This document shows, piece by piece, positions 47,811 to 56,699 of a stretch of 64,000 bases of DNA. The notes under the pieces are model-generated. The model was not told the origin of the DNA. It saw only the letters and a program-made list of their open reading frames with translations, and searched no databases. Every line of letters begins with the position of its first letter. Position 1 is the first letter of the stretch. The stretch lies in the NCBI RefSeq assembly GCF_001428665.1, contig NZ_LMIJ01000016.1:87619-151618 (forward strand). Direction: 5' to 3'. This DNA is from Acidovorax sp. Root219. GTDB lineage: Bacteria; Pseudomonadota; Gammaproteobacteria; Burkholderiales; Burkholderiaceae_C. The position numbers and the translations under genes were made by a program.

Positions 47811-48449
47811 ATGTCCAACGCACCCCGCCGCGCCCTGATCGTCATCGATGTGCAGAACGAATACTTCGAAGGCGGCCTGCTGCCCATCGAGTACCCGCCC
47901 GTGGCGCAAAGCCTGCCCAACGTCCTGCGCGCCATGGATGCCGCGCACGCTGCTGGGGTGAAGGTGGTGGTCGTGCAGCACCATGCGCCCAAGGGCGCGC
48001 CGGTGTTCCAGGCCGATGCGCACAACGGCCAACTGCACCCCGAAGTGGCGCGCCGCCACCGCGACCACCTGATCACCAAGGCCACGCCCAGCGCGTTCAC
48101 GGGCACCGACCTGGCGCAGTGGGTCGCCGACAACGGCATCGACACGCTCAGCATTGCCGGCTACATGACGCACAACTGCGATGCGTCCACCACCTTCGAG
48201 GCCATGCACCGCGGGCTGGCGGTGGAGTTCCTGTCGGACGCCACGGGCGCGTTGCCGTACGAGAACGCGGCCGGCTACGCCAGCGCCGAGGAGATCCACC
48301 GGGTCTTCAGCGTCGTCTTCCAGAGCAATTTCGCGGCGGTGGCCAGCACCGAGGGCTGGCTGGCTGCGGTGCGCGATGGGCAGGCCCTGGCCAAGGACAA
48401 CGTCGTGGTGTCGAACCAGCGCGGCCGTGCACGCGCAGCACGCGCCTAA
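47811..48449 (+). CDS. Isochorismatase-family cysteine hydrolase
   Basis: A 212-aa hydrolase. The triad is Asp13 (ALIVIDVQNEYFEGG), Lys90 (HLITKATPSAFTGT) and Cys123 (GYMTHNCDASTTFEA). The length and HNCDASTT motif match enzymes that hydrolyse amides such as nicotinamide or N-carbamoyl compounds. The start MSNAPRRALI is preferred to an ATG five codons earlier. Position opposite a GlxA-type regulator suggests substrate-induced expression. It is not closely related to the cysteine hydrolase at 14142-14726. Confidence 0.9.
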   Translation: MSNAPRRALIVIDVQNEYFEGGLLPIEYPPVAQSLPNVLRAMDAAHAAGVKVVVVQHHAPKGAPVFQADAHNGQLHPEVARRHRDHLITKATPSAFTGTDLAQWVADNGIDTLSIAGYMTHNCDASTTFEAMHRGLAVEFLSDATGALPYENAAGYASAEEIHRVFSVVFQSNFAAVASTEGWLAAVRDGQALAKDNVVVSNQRGRARAARA

Positions 48450-48615
48450 GAGGCTGAGAATATTTCGTCCATGTCCGCCTTGCACGCCAAAACACCCCGG
48501 CTCGTCGTTGCAAATGCTCGCCATAGCCCGAGCTATGGCTGTGCTTCGCGCCTAGATCCGGGGCGTTGTGACGCGCCTTCCGGGCACGGTCAAACCATTC
48601 CCAGCCTCTGTGCCC

Positions 48616-50082
48616 TCACCCGGCCAGGTCGCGCAGCGCCCCGGCCAGGGTCGGGTGCTGGAAGCGGTAGCCGGCGTCCAGCGCGGCTCTGGGCACCAGG
48701 TTCTGCCCATCGAGCAGCAGCGTGGCCATTTCGCCCATGAGCCAGCGCAGTGGCGCCTCGGGCATGCGCAGGAAAACCCTGCGGCCGAAGGACTGCGCGA
48801 GGGCGCGGCTGAAGCCCTCTTGCGACGGGGTGTCCGGCGCCACGGCGTTGACCGCACCCGCCAGCGCCTGGTGTTCCAAGCCGAAGCGGATCAGCCCCAG
48901 TGCATCGTCGAGGTGGATCCACGGGGCCGGTTGCCGGCCGGAGCCGAGCACGGAGCCCATGCCCAACCGGGCCGCCAGGGCCAGCATGGGGTAGGCGCCA
49001 TCGCCCCGGCCCAGCACCACGCCCAGGCGCAGCCGGACCACGCGCACGCCCAGCGCCTCCGCGCGCCGGGCCTCGTGCTCGATGGCCACGCACAGGTCGG
49101 ATTGGAACTGGCCAGGCTGGGGCGGGCCATCCTCGGCGAGTGCCTCGCCAGACACAAGATTGGCCGCACCGTAGTAACCCACCGCCGATGCGCTGACCAG
49201 CACCTCGGGCACCTGCTGCAGCCGCCGCATCAGCTGCACGAGGGCCTGCGCCACCTTCACCCGGCTGTCCAGCAGCTCACGCCGCCGTGCCGCCGTCCAG
49301 GGCCGGCCCACCACCCGCGCGCCGGCAAGGTGGACCACGGCATGGATGCGGGTCTCGCTGGGGATCTGGTCCAGGTGCTCCACCAACCACACGCCTTGGC
49401 CGAGCAGGGCTTGCGCCTGCCGCGTATCGCGCGACAGGGCGATGACGCGCCGGCCATCGGCCTGCAACTGCCGCACCAGGGCACTGCCCACAAAGCCGGT
49501 GGCGCCGGTGACCAGCACCGTAGGCCCCCGGGGCGGTGTGTCCGCCAGAGGGGCGGGCGACGGCTCCTGCCGCGCGGCTGACTGCCCCAGCCGACGCACG
49601 GCGCGCACATTGCGCACGCTCCAGGCGAGCACGCCCAGGCCATACAGCGTGAAAAGCCAGGAGATCCAGCCATGCGGGCGAAAGTGCAATGCGGTGTTCA
49701 TGGAGGCCCAATCATGCAGCACCGGCACCATCAGCGCCACGAAGGCCCCATAGCTGATGGTCAGCACCGTGTGCAGCAGGCGTTCGAGCGGCGGCAGCCG
49801 GCGCGTTCGATCTTCTTCCAGAAAGTCGGCCAGGGTGACCAGCACTTCCGCAGCCAGGATGAGGGCCAGCAGCCCCGCCAAGGCGCCGCGCCATTCAAAC
49901 CAGGCCAGGCCCAGGAAGACCAGGCCGTAAAGCGCCTCGCGCGCCGCATGCAGCGCCAGTTCGCGGCGGGCCGACACGCGCTGGGGCAGGTGGGCCTGCC
50001 ATTCGTGGTGCCAGAGGTTGTCGAAGGCGCCCAGCACCGACTGGAAGGACAGGAGGATGAAAACGGCCTGCATGGTGGTCAT
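48616..50082 (-). CDS. TIGR01777-family epimerase with N-terminal membrane domain
   Basis: A 488-aa fusion. The first about 165 residues hold four hydrophobic segments of a DoxX-like/SRPBCC-associated membrane module (MTTMQAVFILLSFQSVLGAF, LALILAAEVLVTLADFLEED). From about residue 185 comes an extended SDR/NAD-epimerase (TVLVTGATGFVGSALVRQL; HLAGARVVGRPW; SASAVGYYG with the active-site Tyr) typical of TIGR01777/SulA-like proteins. The substrate is unknown. Its ATG overlaps the DUF4166 gene's stop (ATGA), so the two are translationally coupled; this pairing is common in Burkholderiales. Confidence 0.88.
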   Translation of the reverse strand: MTTMQAVFILLSFQSVLGAFDNLWHHEWQAHLPQRVSARRELALHAAREALYGLVFLGLAWFEWRGALAGLLALILAAEVLVTLADFLEEDRTRRLPPLERLLHTVLTISYGAFVALMVPVLHDWASMNTALHFRPHGWISWLFTLYGLGVLAWSVRNVRAVRRLGQSAARQEPSPAPLADTPPRGPTVLVTGATGFVGSALVRQLQADGRRVIALSRDTRQAQALLGQGVWLVEHLDQIPSETRIHAVVHLAGARVVGRPWTAARRRELLDSRVKVAQALVQLMRRLQQVPEVLVSASAVGYYGAANLVSGEALAEDGPPQPGQFQSDLCVAIEHEARRAEALGVRVVRLRLGVVLGRGDGAYPMLALAARLGMGSVLGSGRQPAPWIHLDDALGLIRFGLEHQALAGAVNAVAPDTPSQEGFSRALAQSFGRRVFLRMPEAPLRWLMGEMATLLLDGQNLVPRAALDAGYRFQHPTLAGALRDLAG

Positions 50083-50732
50083 TCGACTTGGAGGGGGTCG
50101 GTGAAGACGCCCGACTGGTGGAAGGTCTCGCCCCACAGCGGGTGTTGCATGGAGAGGGTGAAGCGGAAGTCGCCACCGCCCAGGTCGGTGTGGGTCACGC
50201 GGCACTGCCCGGGTGACAGCCATTGCGGCACCGGGATGCGCAGCGGGCCCAGCGCCAGGAAGAAGCGGCGGCTCTGGAAGACCAGCGTGCCGTTCTCCTC
50301 GAACACATCGAGCGCCATGGCCAGGCCGCCGTCCGTGCGCTCGGTCAGCTGGCCTTCTGCTCCGGGTTCCTTGGTCGAGCGCACTATGGCCGCCCCGGTG
50401 GCGCCATTGGCGGCCTCGCCGAACACCCGCTCCCACACCACGCCGCCCTGGTCGTTGCCGCGCACCCGCACGGTGGCCGCCAGGCCCCGGGCCTGCAGGC
50501 TGGTGAGCGGGCTGCCGAAGGCGCGCGACAGGCTGGCGTAGATGCGGCCGATGGCGGAGCAACGCAGGTCCATGCGGCAGGTGTAGTCCACGTCCGGGTG
50601 GCCGGCACCAAAGCGCCGGCGCACGGCGGCCGGCAGGCGGGCCCAGCCCGCGGCGCCCACGTAGTCGGCCAGGTCCAGGTGGCGGGCGGCGTCGGCTGCG
50701 GGGGCGAAGGAGGTCAGGGCGGTGGAGGGCAT
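50079..50732 (-). CDS. DUF4166 domain protein
   Basis: A 217-aa protein starting MPSTALTSFAPAADAARHLD. The beta-rich DUF4166 domain occupies the whole chain (YTCRMDLRCSAIGRIYASLS, VVWERVFGEA, FVFQSRRFFLALGPLR-like, VTHTDLGGGDFRFTLSM). Its biochemical role is unknown. Gene fusions and neighbours link this family to membrane SDR proteins such as the one just downstream, suggesting a lipid- or envelope-related reaction. First gene of the pair. Confidence 0.85.
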   Translation of the reverse strand: MPSTALTSFAPAADAARHLDLADYVGAAGWARLPAAVRRRFGAGHPDVDYTCRMDLRCSAIGRIYASLSRAFGSPLTSLQARGLAATVRVRGNDQGGVVWERVFGEAANGATGAAIVRSTKEPGAEGQLTERTDGGLAMALDVFEENGTLVFQSRRFFLALGPLRIPVPQWLSPGQCRVTHTDLGGGDFRFTLSMQHPLWGETFHQSGVFTDPLQVE

Positions 50733-50918
50733 GGCGGGTTTCCTGTGGGTTGCTTGATCCCTCTTCTGCGAAAACCGGGCCAACCCTCCACACCACTGCA
50801 AGTCGTTGATTCATTGGACTTTTCGCCAATGGCCTGCATACTTCGTTTACAGTGCGCGCAGGCTATGTTGTCAACGCTGGCAACAGGTCACCCCCTCGCC
50901 GGCACCGCTTTTCATCCC

Positions 50919-52727
50919 ATGCTTATCCGCGCCGTCCTCGGCTTCTCCATCATCGAAACCCTGGCCCTGGCGGGCATGCTGCTGTGGTGGGCCGACCGGG
51001 TGGCCGGCGCCCGGCTGCTGGCCGCCTTCCTGAGCGGCATTGCGCTGTGGATGGCGGGCAACGAGCTGCCCAACTGGCTGGGGCCAGGCAGCGGCGACAT
51101 CGCCATGGCGATGATCGGCTTCTCGCCGCTGACGTCGGCGTTCTTCTTTCACTTCTGCGTGGTGTTCTGCGGTGTGCGGCTGCCGCGCTGGGGCGTGGTG
51201 GCGGCGTACCTGCTGGGGGGCTCGGCCACCCTGGCCGTGCAGCTGCTGACACCGGGCGCCCTGGTCTGGCGCGAGCACGTGGGCCTCATCGCCATCGCCA
51301 ACACCGTGGGCATGGTCGCCAGCATGGCCTGGGTGCTGCTGGGCCTGGGCGGCATCGCGGTGCTGCTCACGGCGCTGGCGCGCGCCCGGCGGCCGGCCTT
51401 CAACCAGATCGCGGCGGTCACCGCGTCCTGCCTGTGGGGCGTGGTCTGCCTGTCGGGCTACGGCATCGTGGTGCTGGACCTGCCGCTCTACCCCTTCCCG
51501 CTGCTGGGCCTGCCGCTGTACCCGGTGATCCTGGTCTACGGCATCCTGCGCTACGGCGTGTTTGTGTCCAACGCCTGGGCGCGCCGCGCGCTGGCCTGGG
51601 CCCTGCTGCTGGCGCTGGGGGCCGTGGTGGTAGCACTGACGCCGCTGCTGCCCATCGAATCGCGCTGGATCGGCGGCTTCGTGGTGGCCATCAGCTGCAT
51701 CGCGCTCAACGGGCCCGTGCGCCAGTTCGCCGAGCGCCTGGTGTACCCGGGCGGTGCGGTCTCGGCGGCCGACCTGCAGTCCTGGCGCGAGGCGCTGCAA
51801 TCGGCCGACAGCATGCAGGCGCTGGAGAATGAGGCCAGCACATTGCTCAGCCGCCGCACGGGCACCCAGGTGCGGGTGCTGCTGGGCGATGGCAGTGCCC
51901 AGGCCCCTGGCGACATGCCCTGCCTGCTGGGCGCGCCGTCCAGCCACGGTTGGACCATCACGCTGCACGGCTGGGAGGCCGCGCCCCCCGGGCCGCGGCG
52001 CGTGGCCGAGCTCTTCGGCACCGTGGTGGCCGATGCCGCCGAGCGCGTGGCCCAGGGCGAGCAGATCGCGGCGCGCGAGCGCGAGCGCCAGCTGCAGGCG
52101 CGCCTGGCCGAGCTCGGCTCGCTGGCCGCCACCGTGGCGCACGACATCCGCAACCCGCTGAACATCATCGCCATGGCGGTGGCCACGGCCTCGCCCGACG
52201 TGCGCCGCGAGGTGGCCGGCCAGGTGGGCCGCATCGCGCACCTGAGCAGTGACCTGCTGGACTACGCCAAGCCCTGGAAGCTGGTGCCCCAGCGCTACGA
52301 CCTGGCGGCCCAGGTGCGCGCCGCCGCCGGCCGACTGCCGCACTGCACGCTGGGGGCCGCGCTGCAGGCGCCGCTGCTGATCGACGGCGACTCGCGGCGC
52401 GTGGAGCAGGCACTGACCAACCTGCTGGAAAACGCGCGCGCCGCATCCGGTGCCGACACCCCGGTCGCCGTGCACATCGACGCCGAGCAGCGCGCCGATG
52501 CCGTGCTGCTGCATGTCTGCGACGACGGGCAGGGCGTGCCCGAGGAAATTCGCCACCGGCTGTTCGAGCCCTTCGCCTCGCGCAGCCCCGGTGGCACCGG
52601 CCTGGGCCTGGCCATCGTGGCGCGCACCCTGGCCGCCCATGGGGGCTCGGTGGCGCTCACACAGCGGCCGCCGTGGACCACCTGCTTCACTCTGACCTTC
52701 CCCCTCAAAGATGCAAACCCCTCCTGA
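50919..52727 (+). CDS. Membrane sensor histidine kinase
   Basis: A 602-aa kinase. Seven to eight hydrophobic helices (about residues 5-235) form a membrane sensor without a large periplasmic loop. A linker/GAF-like part follows, then the dimerisation domain with the phosphorylated His in AATVAHDIRNPLNIIA, and the ATPase (LTNLLENARAA N-box, DDGQGVPEE G1, GGTGLGLAIV G2). The layout resembles PrsK of PEP-CTERM systems, but no PEP-CTERM gene is nearby. The start at 50919 (MLIRAVLGFSI) opens on the first helix; earlier starts are possible. It overlaps the response regulator by 17 bases. Confidence 0.9.
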   Translation: MLIRAVLGFSIIETLALAGMLLWWADRVAGARLLAAFLSGIALWMAGNELPNWLGPGSGDIAMAMIGFSPLTSAFFFHFCVVFCGVRLPRWGVVAAYLLGGSATLAVQLLTPGALVWREHVGLIAIANTVGMVASMAWVLLGLGGIAVLLTALARARRPAFNQIAAVTASCLWGVVCLSGYGIVVLDLPLYPFPLLGLPLYPVILVYGILRYGVFVSNAWARRALAWALLLALGAVVVALTPLLPIESRWIGGFVVAISCIALNGPVRQFAERLVYPGGAVSAADLQSWREALQSADSMQALENEASTLLSRRTGTQVRVLLGDGSAQAPGDMPCLLGAPSSHGWTITLHGWEAAPPGPRRVAELFGTVVADAAERVAQGEQIAARERERQLQARLAELGSLAATVAHDIRNPLNIIAMAVATASPDVRREVAGQVGRIAHLSSDLLDYAKPWKLVPQRYDLAAQVRAAAGRLPHCTLGAALQAPLLIDGDSRRVEQALTNLLENARAASGADTPVAVHIDAEQRADAVLLHVCDDGQGVPEEIRHRLFEPFASRSPGGTGLGLAIVARTLAAHGGSVALTQRPPWTTCFTLTFPLKDANPS

Positions 52728-54099
52728 CGCTGCAGACCGTGGCCGCATCCTGCTGGTCGACGACGAGCCGGCCTTCCAGCGCCTGGGCGCCAACTTTTTG
52801 CGCGGGTTGGGCCACGAGGTGGTGGTTGCCGGCGACGCCGAGCAGGCCCTGGCCGCCTTCGCCTCGCAACCGGCGCCCGATCTGGTGCTGCTGGACCTGG
52901 CCATGCCGCCATCGATGGACCCCGAGGCCGGGCTGGCGCTGGTGCCCCGCTTCGCGCGGGTGCCGGTGATCGTCTGGTCCGGCCACGGCGACCACGAGCT
53001 GGCCCTGCGCGCGGCCGAACTGGGCGCCTGGGACTTCCTGACCAAGCCCATCGACCCGGACATGCTGCGCTTCGTCATCGCGCGCGCCATGCGCAAGGCC
53101 AAGCTCGACGCCGAGCTGCGCAGCCTGCGCGCGGCGCAGGCCGGCGACGACGACATGGGCTTGGCCGGCCAAGCGCATGCCACCGTGCAGCTGCGCGCCA
53201 TGGTGCGGCGCGTGGGGCCCACGCGGGTCAGTGTGCTGGTGCTGGGGCCCACCGGCAGCGGCAAGGAGCTGGTGGCGCGCGCCCTGCATGCCTGCAGCCC
53301 GCAGTCGGCCAGCGCCTTCGTCGCCATCCACTGCGGCGCGCTGTCGGCCGAGCTGCTGGAGAGCGAGCTCTTCGGCCACCTCAAGGGCAGCTTCACCGGG
53401 GCCTACCGCGACCAGCCGGGCCTGGTCGAGGTGGCCCATGGTGGCACCCTGTTCCTGGACGAGGTGGGCGAAATGCCCCCGCCCATGCAGGTCAAGCTGC
53501 TGCGCTTTCTGCAGGAGGGCACTTTCGTGCCCGTGGGCGGGCGCAGCCAGAAGAAGGCCGAGGTGCGCGTGGTGGCCGCCACCCACCGCGACCTGGAGGC
53601 CATGGTGCGCGACGGCAGCTTTCGCGAGGATCTGTACTACCGCCTCAAGGGCGTGGTGCTGCGCACCCCCGCGCTCAGCGAGCGGCCGGCCGACGTGCCG
53701 CTGCTGGCCACCCGCTTCCTGCACCGCGTGGCACCCCGTGCCGGCCTGTCGGGCAATGCCCTGGCCTGGCTGGCCGCGCGCGAGTGGCCGGGCAACGTGC
53801 GCGAGCTCAAGGCCCTGGTCGAGGCCGCGGGTGCCCTGCTGCTCCAGGACCAGAGCGAGGTCGATGCACCGCTGCTGCGGCTGGCCGCGGGCGAGGCGGA
53901 CGAGAACGGCACCGCCACCGAATCCGCAGCCCCGCTGGAAGGGCTGGGGCCGCTGGACGCAGCGCTGGCCGAGCTGGAGCGGCGCCTGGTGCGCGATGCC
54001 ATGCAGTCGGCCGGCGGCAACCAGTCGGAGGCCGCGCGGCGCCTGGGCATCTCGCGCGTGGGCTTGATCAAGAAGCTGGCGCGGCTGGGCCTGCGCTAG
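52711..54099 (+). CDS. NtrC-family sigma-54-dependent response regulator
   Basis: A 462-aa regulator. Receiver domain 1-130 with phospho-acceptor Asp62 (LVLLDLAMPPS) and Lys in FLTKPID; AAA+ domain with Walker A GPTGSGKE, the sigma-54 contact loop GSFTGAYRD (GSFTGA instead of the usual GAFTGA) and Walker B LFLDEVGEMP; Fis-type helix-turn-helix at the end (NQSEAARRLGISRVGLIKKL). It is partner of the overlapping upstream kinase and should activate sigma-54 promoters when phosphorylated. Targets are unknown. It converges on the LysR gene with a 32-base overlap of coding ends. Confidence 0.93.
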   Translation: MQTPPDAADRGRILLVDDEPAFQRLGANFLRGLGHEVVVAGDAEQALAAFASQPAPDLVLLDLAMPPSMDPEAGLALVPRFARVPVIVWSGHGDHELALRAAELGAWDFLTKPIDPDMLRFVIARAMRKAKLDAELRSLRAAQAGDDDMGLAGQAHATVQLRAMVRRVGPTRVSVLVLGPTGSGKELVARALHACSPQSASAFVAIHCGALSAELLESELFGHLKGSFTGAYRDQPGLVEVAHGGTLFLDEVGEMPPPMQVKLLRFLQEGTFVPVGGRSQKKAEVRVVAATHRDLEAMVRDGSFREDLYYRLKGVVLRTPALSERPADVPLLATRFLHRVAPRAGLSGNALAWLAAREWPGNVRELKALVEAAGALLLQDQSEVDAPLLRLAAGEADENGTATESAAPLEGLGPLDAALAELERRLVRDAMQSAGGNQSEAARRLGISRVGLIKKLARLGLR

Positions 54100-54988
54100 C
54101 CTTGCCAGGCAAGCGCGCCACGCGCTCGGCCAGAAACTCCACCAGCACCCTCACGCGCTGCGGCTGGTAGGGGCGGGCGGCATAGAGCAGGTGCGCCTGC
54201 TGCGCCGGGCCGGTGTACCGGGGCAGCACGCGCACCAGGCGGCCGTCGGCCAGCAGCTCGGCCACCATCCAGGTGGGCTGCAGCGAGATGCCGGCGCCGG
54301 CCAGCACGCTCTCGAGCAGGGCCACGGCGTTGTTCACGCGGTAGCGGCTGTGCACCGGCACGCTCACGGGGCCGGCAGGGCCTTGCACCAGCACACCGTC
54401 GTCACCCGCCGCATAGCGCAGGTAGTCGTGCGCCGGCAGGTCCTGCGGCTGGCGCGGCTTGCCGCGTGCTGCCAGGTAGGCGGGCGAGGCCACCAGCACG
54501 CGCGGCCAGGTGCCCAGGTGGCGGGCGGTCAGGTCCGGGGGCAGGGGGCCGCCCAGGCGCAGTGAGACGTCGATGCGCTCCTCCAGCGGGTGGATGAAGC
54601 GGTCGTCCAGCACCAGCTCAAGCGCGATGTCGGGGTAGGTGGCGAGGAACTCGCCGGCCATGGCGTTGAGCCGGCACTGGCCCAGCGCCACCGGCGCGCT
54701 CACGCGCAGCAGGCCGCGGGGGTGTGTGGTGCACTGGCGCACGTCGGCCACCGCCTCGTCGTAGCCCTCCAGCGTGCGCCGCGCATGCTCGTGAAAGCGC
54801 TGGCCTTCTTCCGTCAGGCTCAGCCCCGCCGGGGCGCGGCGCAGCAGGCGCACGCCCAGCGACTGCTCCAGCCCGGCCACCAGCTTGCTCACCGTGGGCT
54901 GGGTGGTGTCCATGGCGCGCGCCGCGCCCGAGAGGCTGCCCAGCTCCACGCTGTGAACGAAGGCCGCGAGCGCGCGCAGGGTGTCCAT
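54068..54988 (-). CDS. LysR-family transcriptional regulator
   Basis: A 306-aa LTTR. The start MDTLRALAAFVHSVELGSLS is the usual N terminus; the helix-turn-helix is GSLSGAARAMDTTQPTVSKL. The periplasmic-binding-like effector domain begins about residue 88 (GLLRVSAPVALGQCRLNAMA), of the subgroup with RYRVNNAVALLESVLAGAGI. It is divergent from the SGNH hydrolase gene, 107 bases between starts, and probably controls it. The 3' end overlaps the response regulator's by 32 bases on the opposite strand. Confidence 0.93.
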   Translation of the reverse strand: MDTLRALAAFVHSVELGSLSGAARAMDTTQPTVSKLVAGLEQSLGVRLLRRAPAGLSLTEEGQRFHEHARRTLEGYDEAVADVRQCTTHPRGLLRVSAPVALGQCRLNAMAGEFLATYPDIALELVLDDRFIHPLEERIDVSLRLGGPLPPDLTARHLGTWPRVLVASPAYLAARGKPRQPQDLPAHDYLRYAAGDDGVLVQGPAGPVSVPVHSRYRVNNAVALLESVLAGAGISLQPTWMVAELLADGRLVRVLPRYTGPAQQAHLLYAARPYQPQRVRVLVEFLAERVARLPGKASAGPAAPAS

Positions 54989-55095
54989 GAGTATTCCGAT
55001 TTCGAATGAATGGCATGCCATTTTGCCGTCTGTTCATGGATTGTGGAATGCAAGACAGTGGGCTCTTCTTTCAGCCCCCACGAGGATCGACCGAC
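54989..55095. promoter_or_regulatory. Divergent promoter region, LysR regulator and SGNH hydrolase
   Basis: 107 bases between divergent starts, the normal place for a LysR T-N11-A site. ATTCCGATTTCGAATGAAT (about 54992-55010) is a near-palindromic AT-rich stretch that could be part of the operator. Confidence 0.45.
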
Positions 55096-56358
55096 ATGAA
55101 CAAGCCCTGGAATCTCACTGCGCACCTGCGCCGCGCCGCTCTGGCGCTGGCCATGGTTGCTGCCGCGCTCCCCGCCGCCGCAGCCGCCGAACACTGGAGC
55201 CCGAGCTGGATGGCCGCCACCCAGCCCCTGTGGGGTGGCGACTTCGTGTTGCCGCTGGGCCTGCCCCTGCGGTACCAGCAGCACACCATCCGCCAGGTGG
55301 CGCGCTTGAGCGTGGGCGGCACGCAGCTGCGCGTGGTGCTTAGCAACGAGGGCAGCACCGTGCCGCTGCACATCGGCGCGGCCCGCGTGGCAAGGCATGC
55401 CCGGGGATCGGCCACCGTGCCGGGCACGAACCGCCCGCTGCTCTTCGGCGGCCAGGCCGCCACCACGCTGCCGCCTGGTGCCCGCTGGGTCAGCGACCCG
55501 GTGGACCTGCCCCTGCCCGCGCTGGCCGAGGTCGCCGTGTCGCTGTACCTGCCCCGGCCCAGCCAGCCCGCAGGCTTTCACTTCGATGCGCGGCAGACGG
55601 CCTATGTGGCCAATGGCGACCACACCGCCGCCCTGCAGTTGCCCGCATCGGCCACCGAATGGAGCACCCGCGCCTACGTGAGCGGCTTGCTGGTGCAGGC
55701 GGCAACGCCGCCGGTAGCCGTGGTCGTGCTGGGCGACTCCCTCACGGATGGCAACGGCGCCACGCCCGGCGCCCACGCGCGCTGGCCCGATGTGCTGGCC
55801 GAGCGCCTGGCGGGGCAGGGCGTGGCCGTGCTCAACGCCGGCATCTCCGGCGGCCGGCTGCTGCGTGACGGCATGGGCCGCGCGGGACTCACGCGGGCCG
55901 CGCAGGACGTGTTCGGCCAGCCCGGCGTGCGCGCCTTCATCGTGCTGCTGGGCACCAACGACATCGGCTGGCCCGGCGGCCCCTTCGCACCCGGGGAGAC
56001 TGCGCTGCGCGCCGAGGAACTGGTGCAGGGCTACCGCCAGCTCATCGCCATGGCCCGCGTACACAACGTGCGCGTCGTGGCCGGTACCATCCCGCCGTTT
56101 GGCGATGCGTTGGCCGGCACGCCGCTGGCCGGCCACTACTCGCCCGAAAAGGACTCCGTGCGCCAGGCTGTGAACCGCTGGATCCGCGAGGGCGGCGCCT
56201 TCGATGCGGTGGTGGACTTCGATGCGCTGCTGCGCGACCCGGCCCGCCCCTCGCACCTGCGCGCGGCCTTGGACTCGGGCGACCACCTGCACCCGGGCGA
56301 TGCGGGCTACCGGGCCATGGCCCAGGCCATCGATCTGGAGGCGCTGCTGGGCTGGTGA
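55096..56358 (+). CDS. Secreted SGNH/GDSL hydrolase
   Basis: A 420-aa exported esterase-type enzyme. MNKPWNLTAHLRRAALALAM and the following Ala-rich stretch form a signal peptide with cleavage near AAAAEHW. A beta-rich N-terminal module (to about residue 205) precedes the SGNH core: block I VLGDSLTDGNG, block II Gly in NAGISGGRLL, block III LLGTNDIGW, block V DHLHPGDAGY with the catalytic Asp and His. Similar two-part proteins deacetylate or de-esterify polysaccharides. GAGGA lies before the ATG. It is divergent from a LysR regulator. Confidence 0.9.
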   Translation: MNKPWNLTAHLRRAALALAMVAAALPAAAAAEHWSPSWMAATQPLWGGDFVLPLGLPLRYQQHTIRQVARLSVGGTQLRVVLSNEGSTVPLHIGAARVARHARGSATVPGTNRPLLFGGQAATTLPPGARWVSDPVDLPLPALAEVAVSLYLPRPSQPAGFHFDARQTAYVANGDHTAALQLPASATEWSTRAYVSGLLVQAATPPVAVVVLGDSLTDGNGATPGAHARWPDVLAERLAGQGVAVLNAGISGGRLLRDGMGRAGLTRAAQDVFGQPGVRAFIVLLGTNDIGWPGGPFAPGETALRAEELVQGYRQLIAMARVHNVRVVAGTIPPFGDALAGTPLAGHYSPEKDSVRQAVNRWIREGGAFDAVVDFDALLRDPARPSHLRAALDSGDHLHPGDAGYRAMAQAIDLEALLGW

Positions 56359-56434
56359 GGGTTGCCCCACCCAGAACCTGCTACAACCCCTGGACGGCCT
56401 TCGCTCTGGTCGCGGCGTTTTTCTGGAGGATCCG

Positions 56435-56656
56435 ATGTCCCACCACCCCCGCTTCAACGTCTTCGGCCGCATCGTCGAAGTGCAGCGCCAGGGCGCGCAG
56501 TGGCAGTCCTATCTGATCGGAACGGACGGCAAGCGCGCACCGGCGGGCTGGGTGGTGCCCGACTTCATCGAGGCGGATGAGCTGGCCCAGTACCTGGCCG
56601 ACCTGTTCCATGAAAGTGCCATGCCGCACAACGGCGAGGTGCATCGGATCGGATAG
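56435..56656 (+). CDS. Small conserved protein, 73 aa
   Basis: Starts MSHHPRFNVFGRIVEVQRQG after GGAGGA. The pattern RFNVFGRxVEVxRxGxxW, GxDGKRxPAxxVVPDFI and ELAQYLADLFHESAxP is a recurring small family in beta- and gammaproteobacteria (I believe DUF7661, not certain). It is soluble and of unknown function. It follows the SGNH gene after 76 bases and has its own ribosome-binding site. It converges on the diguanylate cyclase gene. Confidence 0.75.
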   Translation: MSHHPRFNVFGRIVEVQRQGAQWQSYLIGTDGKRAPAGWVVPDFIEADELAQYLADLFHESAMPHNGEVHRIG

Positions 56657-56699
56657 TCCACCGAAACCGAGAAATCGGCTGTGGGACTTGGGTGCGGGA

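Noticed and set aside
50871-53396. 841-codon open frame on the minus strand across the histidine kinase and response regulator genes
   Set aside because: Composition is the His/Gln/Arg/Ala-rich shadow typical of antisense frames in high-GC genes; the plus strand carries complete kinase and regulator motifs.
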